Of a DNA stretch of 5,941 nucleotides, positions 1 through 5,941 are shown piece by piece. This DNA comes from 66-474 sp051962095 (GTDB lineage Bacteria; Pseudomonadota; Gammaproteobacteria; Xanthomonadales; Rhodanobacteraceae), in NCBI GenBank assembly GCA_051962095.1, contig JBQCCP010000123.1, forward strand, positions 1-5,941. Reading direction: 5' to 3'. Every line of letters starts with the position of its first letter. Position 1 is the stretch's first letter. Below the pieces are notes generated by a model that did no database searches, was not told where the DNA came from, and saw nothing but the letters and a program-made list of their open reading frames with translations. The translations under genes were made by a program, and so were the position numbers.

Positions 1-1455
1 ATCAACGCCCGCACCGATGGGCATATCTGGGCGCAGTCCTACACGCGCACGCTGGACAACATCTTCGGCGTCGAGGGTGACGTGGCGACGCAGATCGCCG
101 GCACCCTGAGCGCGAAACTCTCGCCGGCCCAGTCGGCCCAACTGACGGCCGTGCCCACCCGGAACCCGGCTGCCTACGATGCGTTCCTGCGCGCCGAATA
201 CCAGGCCAACCGGGGCCTGATCAATTACGACACCGCAGGCTGGAAGGCGGCGATCCCGTTGTACCGCCAAGCGGTCCAGGCCGATCCGGGTTTCGCCTTG
301 GCGTGGGCGCGCTTGTCCTACGACGAAAGCCAGCTTGCCTGGTTCGGCGGTGGCGGGCAGGACGTCAAGCAACTGAACCAGCAGGCGCGTGCCGATGCCG
401 AACAAGCCCTGAAGCTGGCGCCGGACCTTGCAGCTTCCCAGCTTGCGCTCGGTTACTGCGAGTACTGGGGCCGCCAGGACTACGACGCGGCATTGAAGGC
501 TTTTGCCGAGGCGCTGAAGCTGAAACCCAACGACACCGATGCGCTCGCAGCGCAAGGCTATGTCCAGCGTCGCACCGGCCACTTCGATGCCGCGATCGCG
601 TCCCTGCAGCAGGCATCGACGCTCGATCCGCGCAATTCCGCGCTGGCGTTCGAACTGGGCCTGACGTACATGGACAACAGCCGCTATGCCGAGGCCGAGC
701 AGGCCTTCCAGCGGGCGCTGGCACTGGATCCCGAAAACCGCAACGCCAGGGCGGCCTATTCCAACGCCATCGCTTACAGCAGCGGCGATCTGAGCCGTGC
801 CATGGCCGCGGCGCAGGGCGATGATCCTGCATTGAAAATCCAGCGTACGTTTTTGCTGACTTATCAGCGCAACTACAAGGATGCGCTCGCGTTGCTCGAC
901 AGCATTCCGGATACGCCGGACAATTTCTCGATCGGCAATGGCGGATTCAAGCCGCAGCAGCAAGCCAACCTGTACTGGTTGATGGGCGACAAGGCGCGCG
1001 CCCGGCCGCTGTATGCGCAATCGCTGTCCCTGCTGCGGGAGCCGCTCAAGATGGCGCAGGGCTCCAACCTGGCATTCGTGATGATGGCCGCGGCCAATGC
1101 GCAAATCGGGCTCGGCCAGAACGCGGAAGGCATGGATGCCATCGCCAGATCGCTGAAGACCGTCGCCGACAGCAAGGACCAGGTCTATGGTCCGATAGTC
1201 ATGGTGGTCGACGCCCAGGTCTACGCGCAGGCAGGACGCCCCGATCGCGCCGTGCCGCTGCTCGCCAAGGCGCTGGCCGAGCCCGGCATCGGTCAAAGCT
1301 ATTCGCCCGTGATGCTGTGGCTGGACCCGTGGTGGGACCCGATCCGCAACGACCGGCGCTTCCAGGCCTTGCTGAAACAGTACGCCAGGTACAAACCCGC
1401 CGTCGTCCGCGCCTCCGCCGGCTCGATGGCCGCGGCTTCAGCCATCAAACCGTAG
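1..1455 (+). CDS. TolB-like/TPR-repeat protein, C-terminal part (5' partial)
   Basis: The reading frame is open from the first base, so the gene begins upstream; 484 residues and the TAG stop are visible. Residues 1-40 (INARTDGHIWAQSY, then a D-N-I-F-G-V-E-G-D-V-A segment) match the end of the TolB-amino-terminal/FlgO-like domain (COG5616 type) that precedes TPR repeats in CadC-like winged-helix regulators, some adenylate cyclases and some Ser/Thr kinases. TPR-like helix pairs follow at about 81-112, 131-144, 144-177, 179-211 and 212-246, with the A-LxLxP and G-Y-x-AxxxF pattern. The C-terminal half (about 275-450) is helical and more degenerate. The LDPWWDPIRNDRRFQALL segment near the end is a typical closing motif of this group. 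The likely role is protein-protein contact or sensing. The effector domain (DNA-binding, kinase or cyclase) would be in the missing N-terminus, so the full function cannot be assigned. The ATG-like starts inside the window are internal and should not be used as the gene start. Confidence 0.88.
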   Translation: MNARTDGHIWAQSYTRTLDNIFGVEGDVATQIAGTLSAKLSPAQSAQLTAVPTRNPAAYDAFLRAEYQANRGLINYDTAGWKAAIPLYRQAVQADPGFALAWARLSYDESQLAWFGGGGQDVKQLNQQARADAEQALKLAPDLAASQLALGYCEYWGRQDYDAALKAFAEALKLKPNDTDALAAQGYVQRRTGHFDAAIASLQQASTLDPRNSALAFELGLTYMDNSRYAEAEQAFQRALALDPENRNARAAYSNAIAYSSGDLSRAMAAAQGDDPALKIQRTFLLTYQRNYKDALALLDSIPDTPDNFSIGNGGFKPQQQANLYWLMGDKARARPLYAQSLSLLREPLKMAQGSNLAFVMMAAANAQIGLGQNAEGMDAIARSLKTVADSKDQVYGPIVMVVDAQVYAQAGRPDRAVPLLAKALAEPGIGQSYSPVMLWLDPWWDPIRNDRRFQALLKQYARYKPAVVRASAGSMAAASAIKP

Positions 1456-1533
1456 CGCGGGAACGTTGCGAGGGTTTCATCCTGCCTCTGCCATTGTGCC
1501 GCGATGCGCCTGGCGACCCTGTCGTTGCGCCGA
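1456..1533. other. Convergent intergenic gap without clear terminator
   Basis: These 78 bases separate the stop of the TPR gene from the stop of the convergent permease gene. I looked for a GC-rich stem followed by a T-run on either strand and saw only short, imperfect stems without a T-tract. Termination here is therefore either Rho-dependent or by a structure I cannot recognise by eye. Confidence 0.5.
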
Positions 1534-3147
1534 TCATTCCTCGATCACGCCATGGTGCGCAGCGGCGCGCTCCACGTCCGGCGTGCGCCATCCGCACGCG
1601 AGCCCCCAGGCGAAAAAGCCGACCGCGACCACCGCGACGATCCCGAGGTCCCAGCCGTAGGGCAGGTAACCGTGGCCGCCGAAGCGCGCGCTGCCGGCCC
1701 ACGACAGCGCGGCGATCGCGGGAAGATAAAAGATCAGCCACAGCGCGCCGCGGATCTGCAGCATCAGATCCGCGCCGCCACGTTTCACCGCGTACCACAG
1801 CCAGATCGGCAGCGCGACCACCATCAGCAGGATGATCTCGCCGGTGCGGGGCCAGCGCGCCCAGTACAGCAGCTCGGTCGCGAACACGAACGCGAGTCCC
1901 GCGATCAACGGCAGCAGTGGAATGCGCAGCGGCCGGCGCAATTCCGGCGCGGTGCGCCTCAGAACCGACACGCTGACCGGCCCCGTGAGGTACGAAATGA
2001 TGGTCGCCACCGAAATCACTTCCGCCAGCGTGGCCCAGCCGCGGAAGAAGAACATGAAGATGAACGCGACGACGAGGTTCAGCCACATCGCCGGTCGCGG
2101 AATGCCGAAACGCGGGTGCACGCGTCCGAACACCTTCGGCAGCGTGCCATTGCGTTCCATCCCGTAGATCATCCGCGCGGTGGTCGCGGTGTAGGTGGCG
2201 CCGGTGCCCGACGGGCTGATGAACGCGTCGGAGTACAGCAGCAGCGCCAGCCAATTCAGGTTCAACGCCAGCGCGAGTTGCGCAAACGGCGACGAGAAAT
2301 CCAGCGCGTACCAGCCACCCTTGGCGAGCGCAGTGGGTTCCATCGCTCCGAGAAACGCGACCTGCAGCAGCAGGTACACAATGGTCGCGAGCAGAATCGA
2401 ACCGATGATTCCGAACGGCACGTTGCGGCCGGGATTCTTGGCTTCGCCCGCGAGATTCACCGGGCTCTGGAAGCCGTTGAAGCTGAACACGATGCCGCTG
2501 ATCGCGACCGCCGTCAGGATCGCCGAGATGCTGTAGGCGTGCGGACCGCCGTGCGCACCGATGTGAAAGTTTTCCGGGTGGAACGACGTCGCCATCAGTG
2601 CGATCGCAGTCAGCGTCGGCACGATCAGCTTGTACAGCGTGATCCACGCGTTGGTCTTCGCGAAAAGATTCACGCTCCAGTAGTTCAGGAGGAAATACAC
2701 GATCACCAGCGCGGCCGCGATCGCGAGGCCGGTGTTGCTCAGCGTGCCCGCGCCGCCCGCCGCGTGATGATAGAGATCCTGCGCCCACTGCCACGGCCAC
2801 GACGCCATGTACTGCACCGAGGCTTCCGCTTCCACCGGGATCACCGACGCGATCGCGATCCAGTTGGCCCACGCCGCGATGAAGCCCACCAGCGTGCCAT
2901 GCGAATACTGGCCGTAGCGGACCATGCCGCCGGATTCCGGGAACATCGCGCCGAGTTCGGCATAGGTCACCGCGATGAACAGGATCACCACCGCGCCGAT
3001 CACCCACGCCCAGATCGCGCCCGGCCCCGCCAGTTGCGCCGCGCGCCACGCGCCGAACAGCCAGCCCGAGCCGATGATCGAGCCCAGGCCCGTGAACATC
3101 AGCGCCCATGCGCCGACGTTGCGGCGAATCGCGTTTTCGTTGCTCAT
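1534..3147 (-). CDS. APC-superfamily amino acid permease
   Basis: Predicted 537-residue inner-membrane transporter with about 14 hydrophobic segments (roughly 12-32, 43-65, 84-105, 139-156, 167-187, 208-228, 245-266, 288-306, 352-370, 373-396, 409-429, 434-453, 467-484, 501-520). TM1 carries the broken-helix substrate motif GSIIGSGWLFG (22-32). TM2 ends in YAELGAMFPESGG (62-74). The loop after TM6 has the family signature GEAKNPGRNVP (234-244). These are hallmarks of the amino acid-polyamine-organocation family (TC 2.A.3), normally proton- or sodium-coupled amino acid uptake. The GSGWLFG form recalls the Bacillus aspartate:proton symporter (YveA-like) branch, but substrate cannot be fixed from sequence. 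I chose the start at 3147 (MSNENAIRRN) because GGGGACGAG lies 7 bases upstream; an in-frame ATG at 3180 would add 11 residues but lacks a ribosome site. It lies 94 bases downstream of marR on the same strand, so co-transcription is plausible. Confidence 0.93.
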   Translation of the reverse strand: MSNENAIRRNVGAWALMFTGLGSIIGSGWLFGAWRAAQLAGPGAIWAWVIGAVVILFIAVTYAELGAMFPESGGMVRYGQYSHGTLVGFIAAWANWIAIASVIPVEAEASVQYMASWPWQWAQDLYHHAAGGAGTLSNTGLAIAAALVIVYFLLNYWSVNLFAKTNAWITLYKLIVPTLTAIALMATSFHPENFHIGAHGGPHAYSISAILTAVAISGIVFSFNGFQSPVNLAGEAKNPGRNVPFGIIGSILLATIVYLLLQVAFLGAMEPTALAKGGWYALDFSSPFAQLALALNLNWLALLLYSDAFISPSGTGATYTATTARMIYGMERNGTLPKVFGRVHPRFGIPRPAMWLNLVVAFIFMFFFRGWATLAEVISVATIISYLTGPVSVSVLRRTAPELRRPLRIPLLPLIAGLAFVFATELLYWARWPRTGEIILLMVVALPIWLWYAVKRGGADLMLQIRGALWLIFYLPAIAALSWAGSARFGGHGYLPYGWDLGIVAVVAVGFFAWGLACGWRTPDVERAAAHHGVIEE

Positions 3148-3154
3148 GAAGAAA

Positions 3155-3163
3155 CTCGTCCCC
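3155..3163 (-). promoter_or_regulatory. Ribosome binding site deciding the permease start
   Basis: On the minus strand the sequence GGGGACGAG ends 7 bases before the ATG at 3147. The alternative ATG at 3180 is preceded by TGATCTGCG, which has no purine-rich Shine-Dalgarno match. The site therefore favours the shorter protein. The match to AGGAGG is partial, so this is moderate evidence. Confidence 0.5.
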
Positions 3164-3241
3164 GGAAAGGGGGCGATCATCGCAGATCAGGCCGCGCCTG
3201 TCCGCGTGGCGATGGTCATGCCCGTGGCGCGGCGAAGCTGC

Positions 3242-3751
3242 CTATCGACCTTTCGACGTGCGCGACGATTTCCGCAGGCGGTCCGCGAACGGCTCGCGCC
3301 GACAAGCCTGCTCCATTCGCCACAGCGCATCGAAAAGCCCGGGAGCCGCTTCATCCATCAACGCTTGCGAGGCTTTGCCCATCCGCGTCAGCGCCTTGCG
3401 GAGACGACGGGTTTCGTCAGCGCCCTTGTCGGTAAGGGCAACGACCGTCCGCCTCCGATCCGTTTTATCGAAGCGGGTCTTGATGAATCCTTGCGCTTGG
3501 AGTTGCTTGATCCAGTTGATGACCAGCGGATGTGATTGGCGCAGCAGGGCGGAGATCTCGGTAACGCCCAACGGCCCGTATTCGTCGAGCGCCAGCAACG
3601 TGGAAGTGGTGCGTGGCGGCGCGGCCACCCCGACTTCCGGATACCAGGCATCGGCGCCGCGCACGAGTTCATCGGAAAGCCGCCTGAGCAGATGCGCGAG
3701 GTATCCCGGTCCTTGCCGTCGGATGAAATCTTCCTCTTCGTTTGCTCGCAT
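3242..3751 (-). CDS. MarR-family winged-helix transcriptional regulator
   Basis: 169-residue cytoplasmic DNA-binding protein, slightly longer than the usual 140-160 residues of the family. Residues 15-35 form the N-terminal dimerisation helix, and 46-58 (RTTSTLLALDEYG) the helix before the HTH. The helix-turn-helix spans about 61-90 (VTEISALLRQSHPLVINWIKQL). The beta wing is 91-110, with the family's D-x-x-D-R-R motif at 95-100 followed by VVALTDKG. Residues 111-150 are the C-terminal dimerisation helices. The ATG at 3751 has AGGGGA 7 bases upstream. MarR proteins usually repress their own and adjacent genes and release DNA on binding a small ligand or on cysteine oxidation. Only one cysteine (C150) is present, late in the protein, so a conserved N-terminal redox-cysteine mechanism like OhrR is unlikely. 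The gene is divergent from the exported hydrolase and upstream of the permease, so these are the likely targets. The basic tail (RKSSRTSKGR) is unremarkable. Confidence 0.92.
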   Translation of the reverse strand: MRANEEEDFIRRQGPGYLAHLLRRLSDELVRGADAWYPEVGVAAPPRTTSTLLALDEYGPLGVTEISALLRQSHPLVINWIKQLQAQGFIKTRFDKTDRRRTVVALTDKGADETRRLRKALTRMGKASQALMDEAAPGLFDALWRMEQACRREPFADRLRKSSRTSKGR

Positions 3752-3758
3752 GGTTCGA

Positions 3759-3764
3759 TCCCCT
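3759..3764 (-). promoter_or_regulatory. Ribosome binding site of marR
   Basis: On the minus strand AGGGGA sits 7 bases before the ATG at 3751. It supports that ATG as the translation start. Confidence 0.55.
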
Positions 3765-3776
3765 AGATCCTCGCGT

Positions 3777-3805
3777 TTGCTGGCGGTGCGAAATTATGTA
3801 ATAGT
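3777..3805 (+). promoter_or_regulatory. Possible hydrolase promoter overlapping the palindrome
   Basis: On the plus strand TTGCTG (3777-3782) and AATAGT (3800-3805) are separated by 17 bases, with three and four matches to the -35 and -10 consensus. This is a weak promoter and chance is a real alternative. If real, the start would be near 3811 with a leader of about 25 bases, and the palindrome would cover the -10 box and start site. Confidence 0.25.
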
Positions 3806-3817
3806 TTACATAAATTC
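3790..3817. promoter_or_regulatory. Palindromic operator candidate between marR and hydrolase
   Basis: A perfect inverted repeat is present: TTATGTAA (3794-3801), spacer TAGT, TTACATAA (3806-3813). After one mismatched pair (A/A at 3793/3814), three more pairs (GAA with TTC) match, giving 11 of 12 pairs over 28 bases. Each arm also fits TTAYRTAA, so the site can be read as two boxes 12 bases apart centre to centre. Only 4 of the 27 bases at 3791-3817 are G or C, in otherwise GC-rich DNA. Size, symmetry and place in the divergent region next to marR are what is known for MarR-family operators. That this MarR protein binds it is inference. It lies 38 bases upstream of the marR start and 18 bases upstream of the hydrolase start. 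Confidence 0.72.
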
Positions 3818-3820
3818 CCA
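3793..3820 (-). promoter_or_regulatory. Possible marR promoter overlapping the palindrome
   Basis: On the minus strand CATAAT (3793-3798) matches five of six bases of the sigma70 -10 box. The best -35 at 16-base spacing is TGGGAA (3815-3820), only three of six. Transcription would start near 3786, giving a leader of about 35 bases before the marR ATG. The -10 box lies within the left arm of the palindrome, which fits autorepression. Confidence 0.35.
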
Positions 3821-3822
3821 TC

Positions 3823-3829
3823 GGCGGGT
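3823..3829 (+). promoter_or_regulatory. Weak ribosome binding site of the hydrolase
   Basis: GGCGGGT ends 7 bases before the ATG at 3836 and differs from GGAGG by one base. The next in-frame ATG, at 3857, has no comparable site upstream, so 3836 is preferred. Either start leaves an intact signal peptide. Confidence 0.4.
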
Positions 3830-3835
3830 ATTCCA

Positions 3836-5215
3836 ATGCGCTTCGTATCGGTCGTGATGCACCGGGCGCAGCTCGTGCTTGCGGCGCTCGTCTTGGCCGC
3901 GTTCACGCTCCCTGCCGCGGCTGCGCCCCAAAGCCGTACTGGCGATTGCCCCGTCGGCATCTATCAACTGGCCGATGGCGGCAAGCTCGACGTCGGCAGG
4001 AGCGACGACGGCCACCTGCGCTGGCGCAAGGAAGACGGCACCACGGGAGCGCTGACACGAGGCGGGAAAGGTGTGTGGACCAGCACGCTGGGCTGGACGA
4101 AGCGGCCCGACGGCAAGCACGTGTCGTTCGATTGCGCAAAGGGCACCGTCAGATTCTCCGGGCTGTCGGGCAGGCAAATTCCCTTGCAGGTGACGAATGT
4201 GACCTTCAAGGGCGCCGGCGTGAAACTGGCGGGCCGCCTCGTGATGCCGCGGGGTCACGCGCGCGTGCCGATCGTGGTGCTGGTGCACGGCTCGGAGCAC
4301 GAATCCGCGCTGGATGCCTATTCCCTGCAACGACAGTTCCCCGCCGAAGGCATCGGTGTGTTCGTGTACGACAAGCGCGGCACCGGCAAGTCGGGCGGAA
4401 CCTATACGCAGAACTATTTGCTCTTGGCCGACGATGCGATTGCCGCATTGAACGAGGCCAAACATCTCGCGGGCGCGCGTGCGGGCCGCGTCGGTTACCA
4501 GGGCGGCAGCCAGGGCGGTTGGGTCGCGCCGCTGGCTGCCAAGATCGAGCCGGTGGATTTCGTGATCGTCGGATTCGGTTTGGCGGTGTCGCCGCTCGAC
4601 GAGGATCGCGAAGCCATTGCCTTCGACCTCACCAGCCATGGTTACGGTCCCGACGTGGTCGCGAAGGCGATGCACATCGCCGATGCCGTGGCGGCCGTCA
4701 TCGCCAGCAATTTCCGGCGCGGATACGATCAACTAGACGCCGTGAAGGCGAAGTACGGCAAGAAACCGTGGTTCAAGTACGTGCACGGCGATATCGCGTT
4801 CTACCTTCTTGAAACACCCGGGGCCGAGCTTCGTGAACAAGGTCCCGTGCTGCTGGCCGGCGTGCCGGCGAACTACGACCCCATGCCGGTGCTGCGCAAC
4901 CTCGACACGCCGCAATTGTGGATATTGGCCGCCGATGATCACGACGCGCCGAGTGCGGAAACCGAACGTCGCCTGCGCGCCATGCAGGCCGAGGGCAAGC
5001 CGATCACGGTCGCGGTGTTCCCGCACACCGAACACGGCATTTATGAGTTCGAAACTGGCGTTGACGGCGAGCGCGTCGACACGCGCAACCCGGAGGGTTA
5101 CTTCGCGATGATGCGCGACTTCATCCTGCACGGTCGCGTCGCGACGCAACGTTACGGCACCGGCACGATTTACCGTTCGGTGGGTGCACCGTCAGGCACG
5201 GACGCATCTCATTGA
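3836..5215 (+). CDS. Exported serine alpha/beta-hydrolase
   Basis: 459 residues. The N-terminus is a Sec-type signal peptide: a short basic region, a hydrophobic core at 12-25 and a likely cleavage after LPAAAA (about residue 30), so the enzyme probably acts in the periplasm or outside. Residues 38-120 form a small beta-rich domain of unknown role. The alpha/beta-hydrolase fold starts near 121. It has an oxyanion-side HGSE (151-154), the DKRGTGKSGG strand-loop (179-188), a nucleophile elbow GGSQG with Ser225, a probable acid Asp367 or Asp368 in WILAADDHD, and catalytic His400 in FPHTEHGIYEF. The triad order Ser-Asp-His is complete. Residues about 255-350 would form a cap over the site. This matches COG1073-type hydrolases with an N-terminal extension. 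The activity could be esterase or peptidase, and the substrate is not visible. The gene is divergent from marR and its stop is 3 bases from the convergent pepQ stop. Confidence 0.9.
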   Translation: MRFVSVVMHRAQLVLAALVLAAFTLPAAAAPQSRTGDCPVGIYQLADGGKLDVGRSDDGHLRWRKEDGTTGALTRGGKGVWTSTLGWTKRPDGKHVSFDCAKGTVRFSGLSGRQIPLQVTNVTFKGAGVKLAGRLVMPRGHARVPIVVLVHGSEHESALDAYSLQRQFPAEGIGVFVYDKRGTGKSGGTYTQNYLLLADDAIAALNEAKHLAGARAGRVGYQGGSQGGWVAPLAAKIEPVDFVIVGFGLAVSPLDEDREAIAFDLTSHGYGPDVVAKAMHIADAVAAVIASNFRRGYDQLDAVKAKYGKKPWFKYVHGDIAFYLLETPGAELREQGPVLLAGVPANYDPMPVLRNLDTPQLWILAADDHDAPSAETERRLRAMQAEGKPITVAVFPHTEHGIYEFETGVDGERVDTRNPEGYFAMMRDFILHGRVATQRYGTGTIYRSVGAPSGTDASH

Positions 5216-5218
5216 AGT

Positions 5219-5941
5219 CTACGCCGCCACGAACGCTTCGCGGGTGAGGTTCACCGGCTCGGCTTCGGTGCACACCACGTCGTCCTCGATCCGGATGCCG
5301 CCGTATTTGCGGAAGGCGTCGACTTTCGACCACGCCACGTCCCTCGCGGCGGGTTTGGATTTCAGTTCGGCCAGCAGCATGTCGATGAAATAGAGCCCGG
5401 GCTCGATCGTGACCACCATGCCGGGCTGCAACGTGCGGGTGAGGCGAAGATAAGGATGCCCTTCCGGTTTGGGGACCGTGCCACCGCGCTCGTCGCGCGC
5501 GAAGCCGGCGACGTCGTGGACCTGCAAGCCGATCAGGTGCCCGAGTCCATGCGGGAAGAACGCGGACGAAATGCCACCGGCGAGCGCGGCTTCGGGCGAG
5601 CAGGTGATGAAGCCCTGGTCGCGCATCGCCTGCATCAGCACGTGGTGCGCGTGCACGTGCAACTCGGGGTAGCTCTGCCCTGCGCGCACCTTCGCGCAGA
5701 AACCCCGCTGCGCGGATTCGACCGCGTCGATCAGCGCCTGGAATTCATCCGCGTCCGGCGAGGCATACGTGCGCGTGATGTCGGACGCGTAGCCGTGGAA
5801 TTGCCCGCCCGCGTCGATCAGGAATGAATGCGCGTGGGCAGGCGGATTGCGATCGAAGTGCATGTAGTGCAGCACCGCGCCGTGCGCGTCCAGCGCGATG
5901 ATGTTGCCGTAGGGCAACTGCTGCTCGGTGAGGCGGATGGC
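5219..5941 (-). CDS. pepQ: Xaa-Pro dipeptidase (prolidase), C-terminal part (5' partial)
   Basis: The frame is open to the window edge; 240 C-terminal residues and the TAG stop are visible. Cytoplasmic dimetal (usually Mn) prolidase that cleaves dipeptides with C-terminal proline, in peptide recycling. The pita-bread (M24) fold motifs are all present: LIDAGGQFHGYASDITRTY (D43 and D54), FFPHGLGHLIGLQVHDVAGF (His135), TIEPGLYF (Glu180) and GGIRIEDDV (Glu219). The five metal ligands align with those I recall for E. coli PepQ (D246, D257, H339, E384, E423) at an offset of 203-204. About 203 N-terminal residues are therefore missing beyond the window, as expected for a protein near 443 residues. 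The PYGNIIALDAHGAVLHY segment and the HDVAGF insertion separate it from PepP and methionine aminopeptidase. A TTG at 5915-5917 is internal, not the start. No defect is seen. Confidence 0.93.
   Translation of the reverse strand, partial: AIRLTEQQLPYGNIIALDAHGAVLHYMHFDRNPPAHAHSFLIDAGGQFHGYASDITRTYASPDADEFQALIDAVESAQRGFCAKVRAGQSYPELHVHAHHVLMQAMRDQGFITCSPEAALAGGISSAFFPHGLGHLIGLQVHDVAGFARDERGGTVPKPEGHPYLRLTRTLQPGMVVTIEPGLYFIDMLLAELKSKPAARDVAWSKVDAFRKYGGIRIEDDVVCTEAEPVNLTREAFVAA

Noticed and set aside
592..2856. Five copies of the palindrome GCGATCGC (592, 1712, 2600, 2717, 2849)
   Set aside because: This is more than base composition alone would suggest, but every copy encodes Ala-Ile-Ala using preferred codons, four of them in permease membrane helices. 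Codon use explains them without a repeat system.
1445..3109. Second long minus-strand frame (554 residues) overlapping the permease
   Set aside because: It is out of frame with the permease, Arg/Gly/Ala-rich and without recognisable motifs. The APC motifs GSGWLFG and GEAKNPGRNVP are only in the other frame.
3145..3180. Permease start at the upstream ATG (3180)
   Set aside because: There is no ribosome binding site before it, and the extra 11 residues do not resemble an APC N-terminus. The ATG at 3147 has GGGGACGAG at good spacing.
1504..3435. Very long plus-strand open frame (643 residues) antisense to the permease and marR
   Set aside because: Its product is a low-complexity run of Arg, His, Asp, Gln and Ala with no domain or membrane pattern. 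It is the expected mirror of GC-biased codons in the permease, which has a clear family signature on the opposite strand.
3806..4732. Minus-strand open frame (308 residues) antisense to the hydrolase
   Set aside because: The sequence is His/Arg/Ala-rich with no domain. The plus-strand frame has a signal peptide and a full catalytic triad.
5179..5192. Short hairpin CGGTG-GGTG-CACCG near the end of the hydrolase gene as a terminator
   Set aside because: The stem is only 5 bases, lies inside the coding sequence and is not followed by a T-run.
5915..5917. TTG as the start of a short pepQ-like protein
   Set aside because: The frame stays open to the window edge and the preceding residues continue the family alignment, so this is an internal Leu codon of a truncated-by-window gene.

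Overview
The window is GC-rich, densely coding bacterial chromosome with Ala/Arg/Gly-rich proteins and strong GC bias at third codon positions. That composition, plus a PepQ-type prolidase and a TolB-like/TPR sensor protein, suggests a high-GC gammaproteobacterium, perhaps of the Xanthomonadales/Rhodanobacteraceae kind. This placement is an inference from gene types and composition, not a database match. Almost every base is explained by five genes. No RNA genes, insertion sequences, CRISPR arrays or prophage signals were seen, and no gap exceeds 100 bases.

Layout, left to right. (1) The 3' end of a TPR-repeat protein on the plus strand (1-1455), whose N-terminus lies outside the window. (2) Convergent to it, an amino-acid/polyamine-type (APC) permease on the minus strand (1534-3147). 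(3) Directly upstream of the permease and on the same strand, a MarR-family regulator (3242-3751). (4) Divergent from marR, an exported serine alpha/beta-hydrolase (3836-5215). (5) Convergent with the hydrolase and separated from it by only 3 bases, the C-terminal half of an Xaa-Pro dipeptidase (pepQ) on the minus strand (5219-5941), running off the window.

The most informative site is the 84-base divergent intergenic region between marR and the hydrolase. It holds an AT-rich island with a perfect 8+4+8 inverted repeat, extendable to 11 of 12 paired positions, and this overlaps weak promoter-like sequences in both directions. The simplest reading is a local regulatory module: the MarR protein binds this operator, controls itself and probably the downstream permease in one direction, and the exported hydrolase in the other. 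The hydrolase could process a substrate outside the cytoplasm and the permease could import a product or a related compound. The link is inferred from arrangement only, and the ligand and substrates cannot be read from the sequence. The flanking TPR and pepQ genes appear to be ordinary neighbours. No clearly novel system is visible; the marR-permease/hydrolase unit is the part worth following up.
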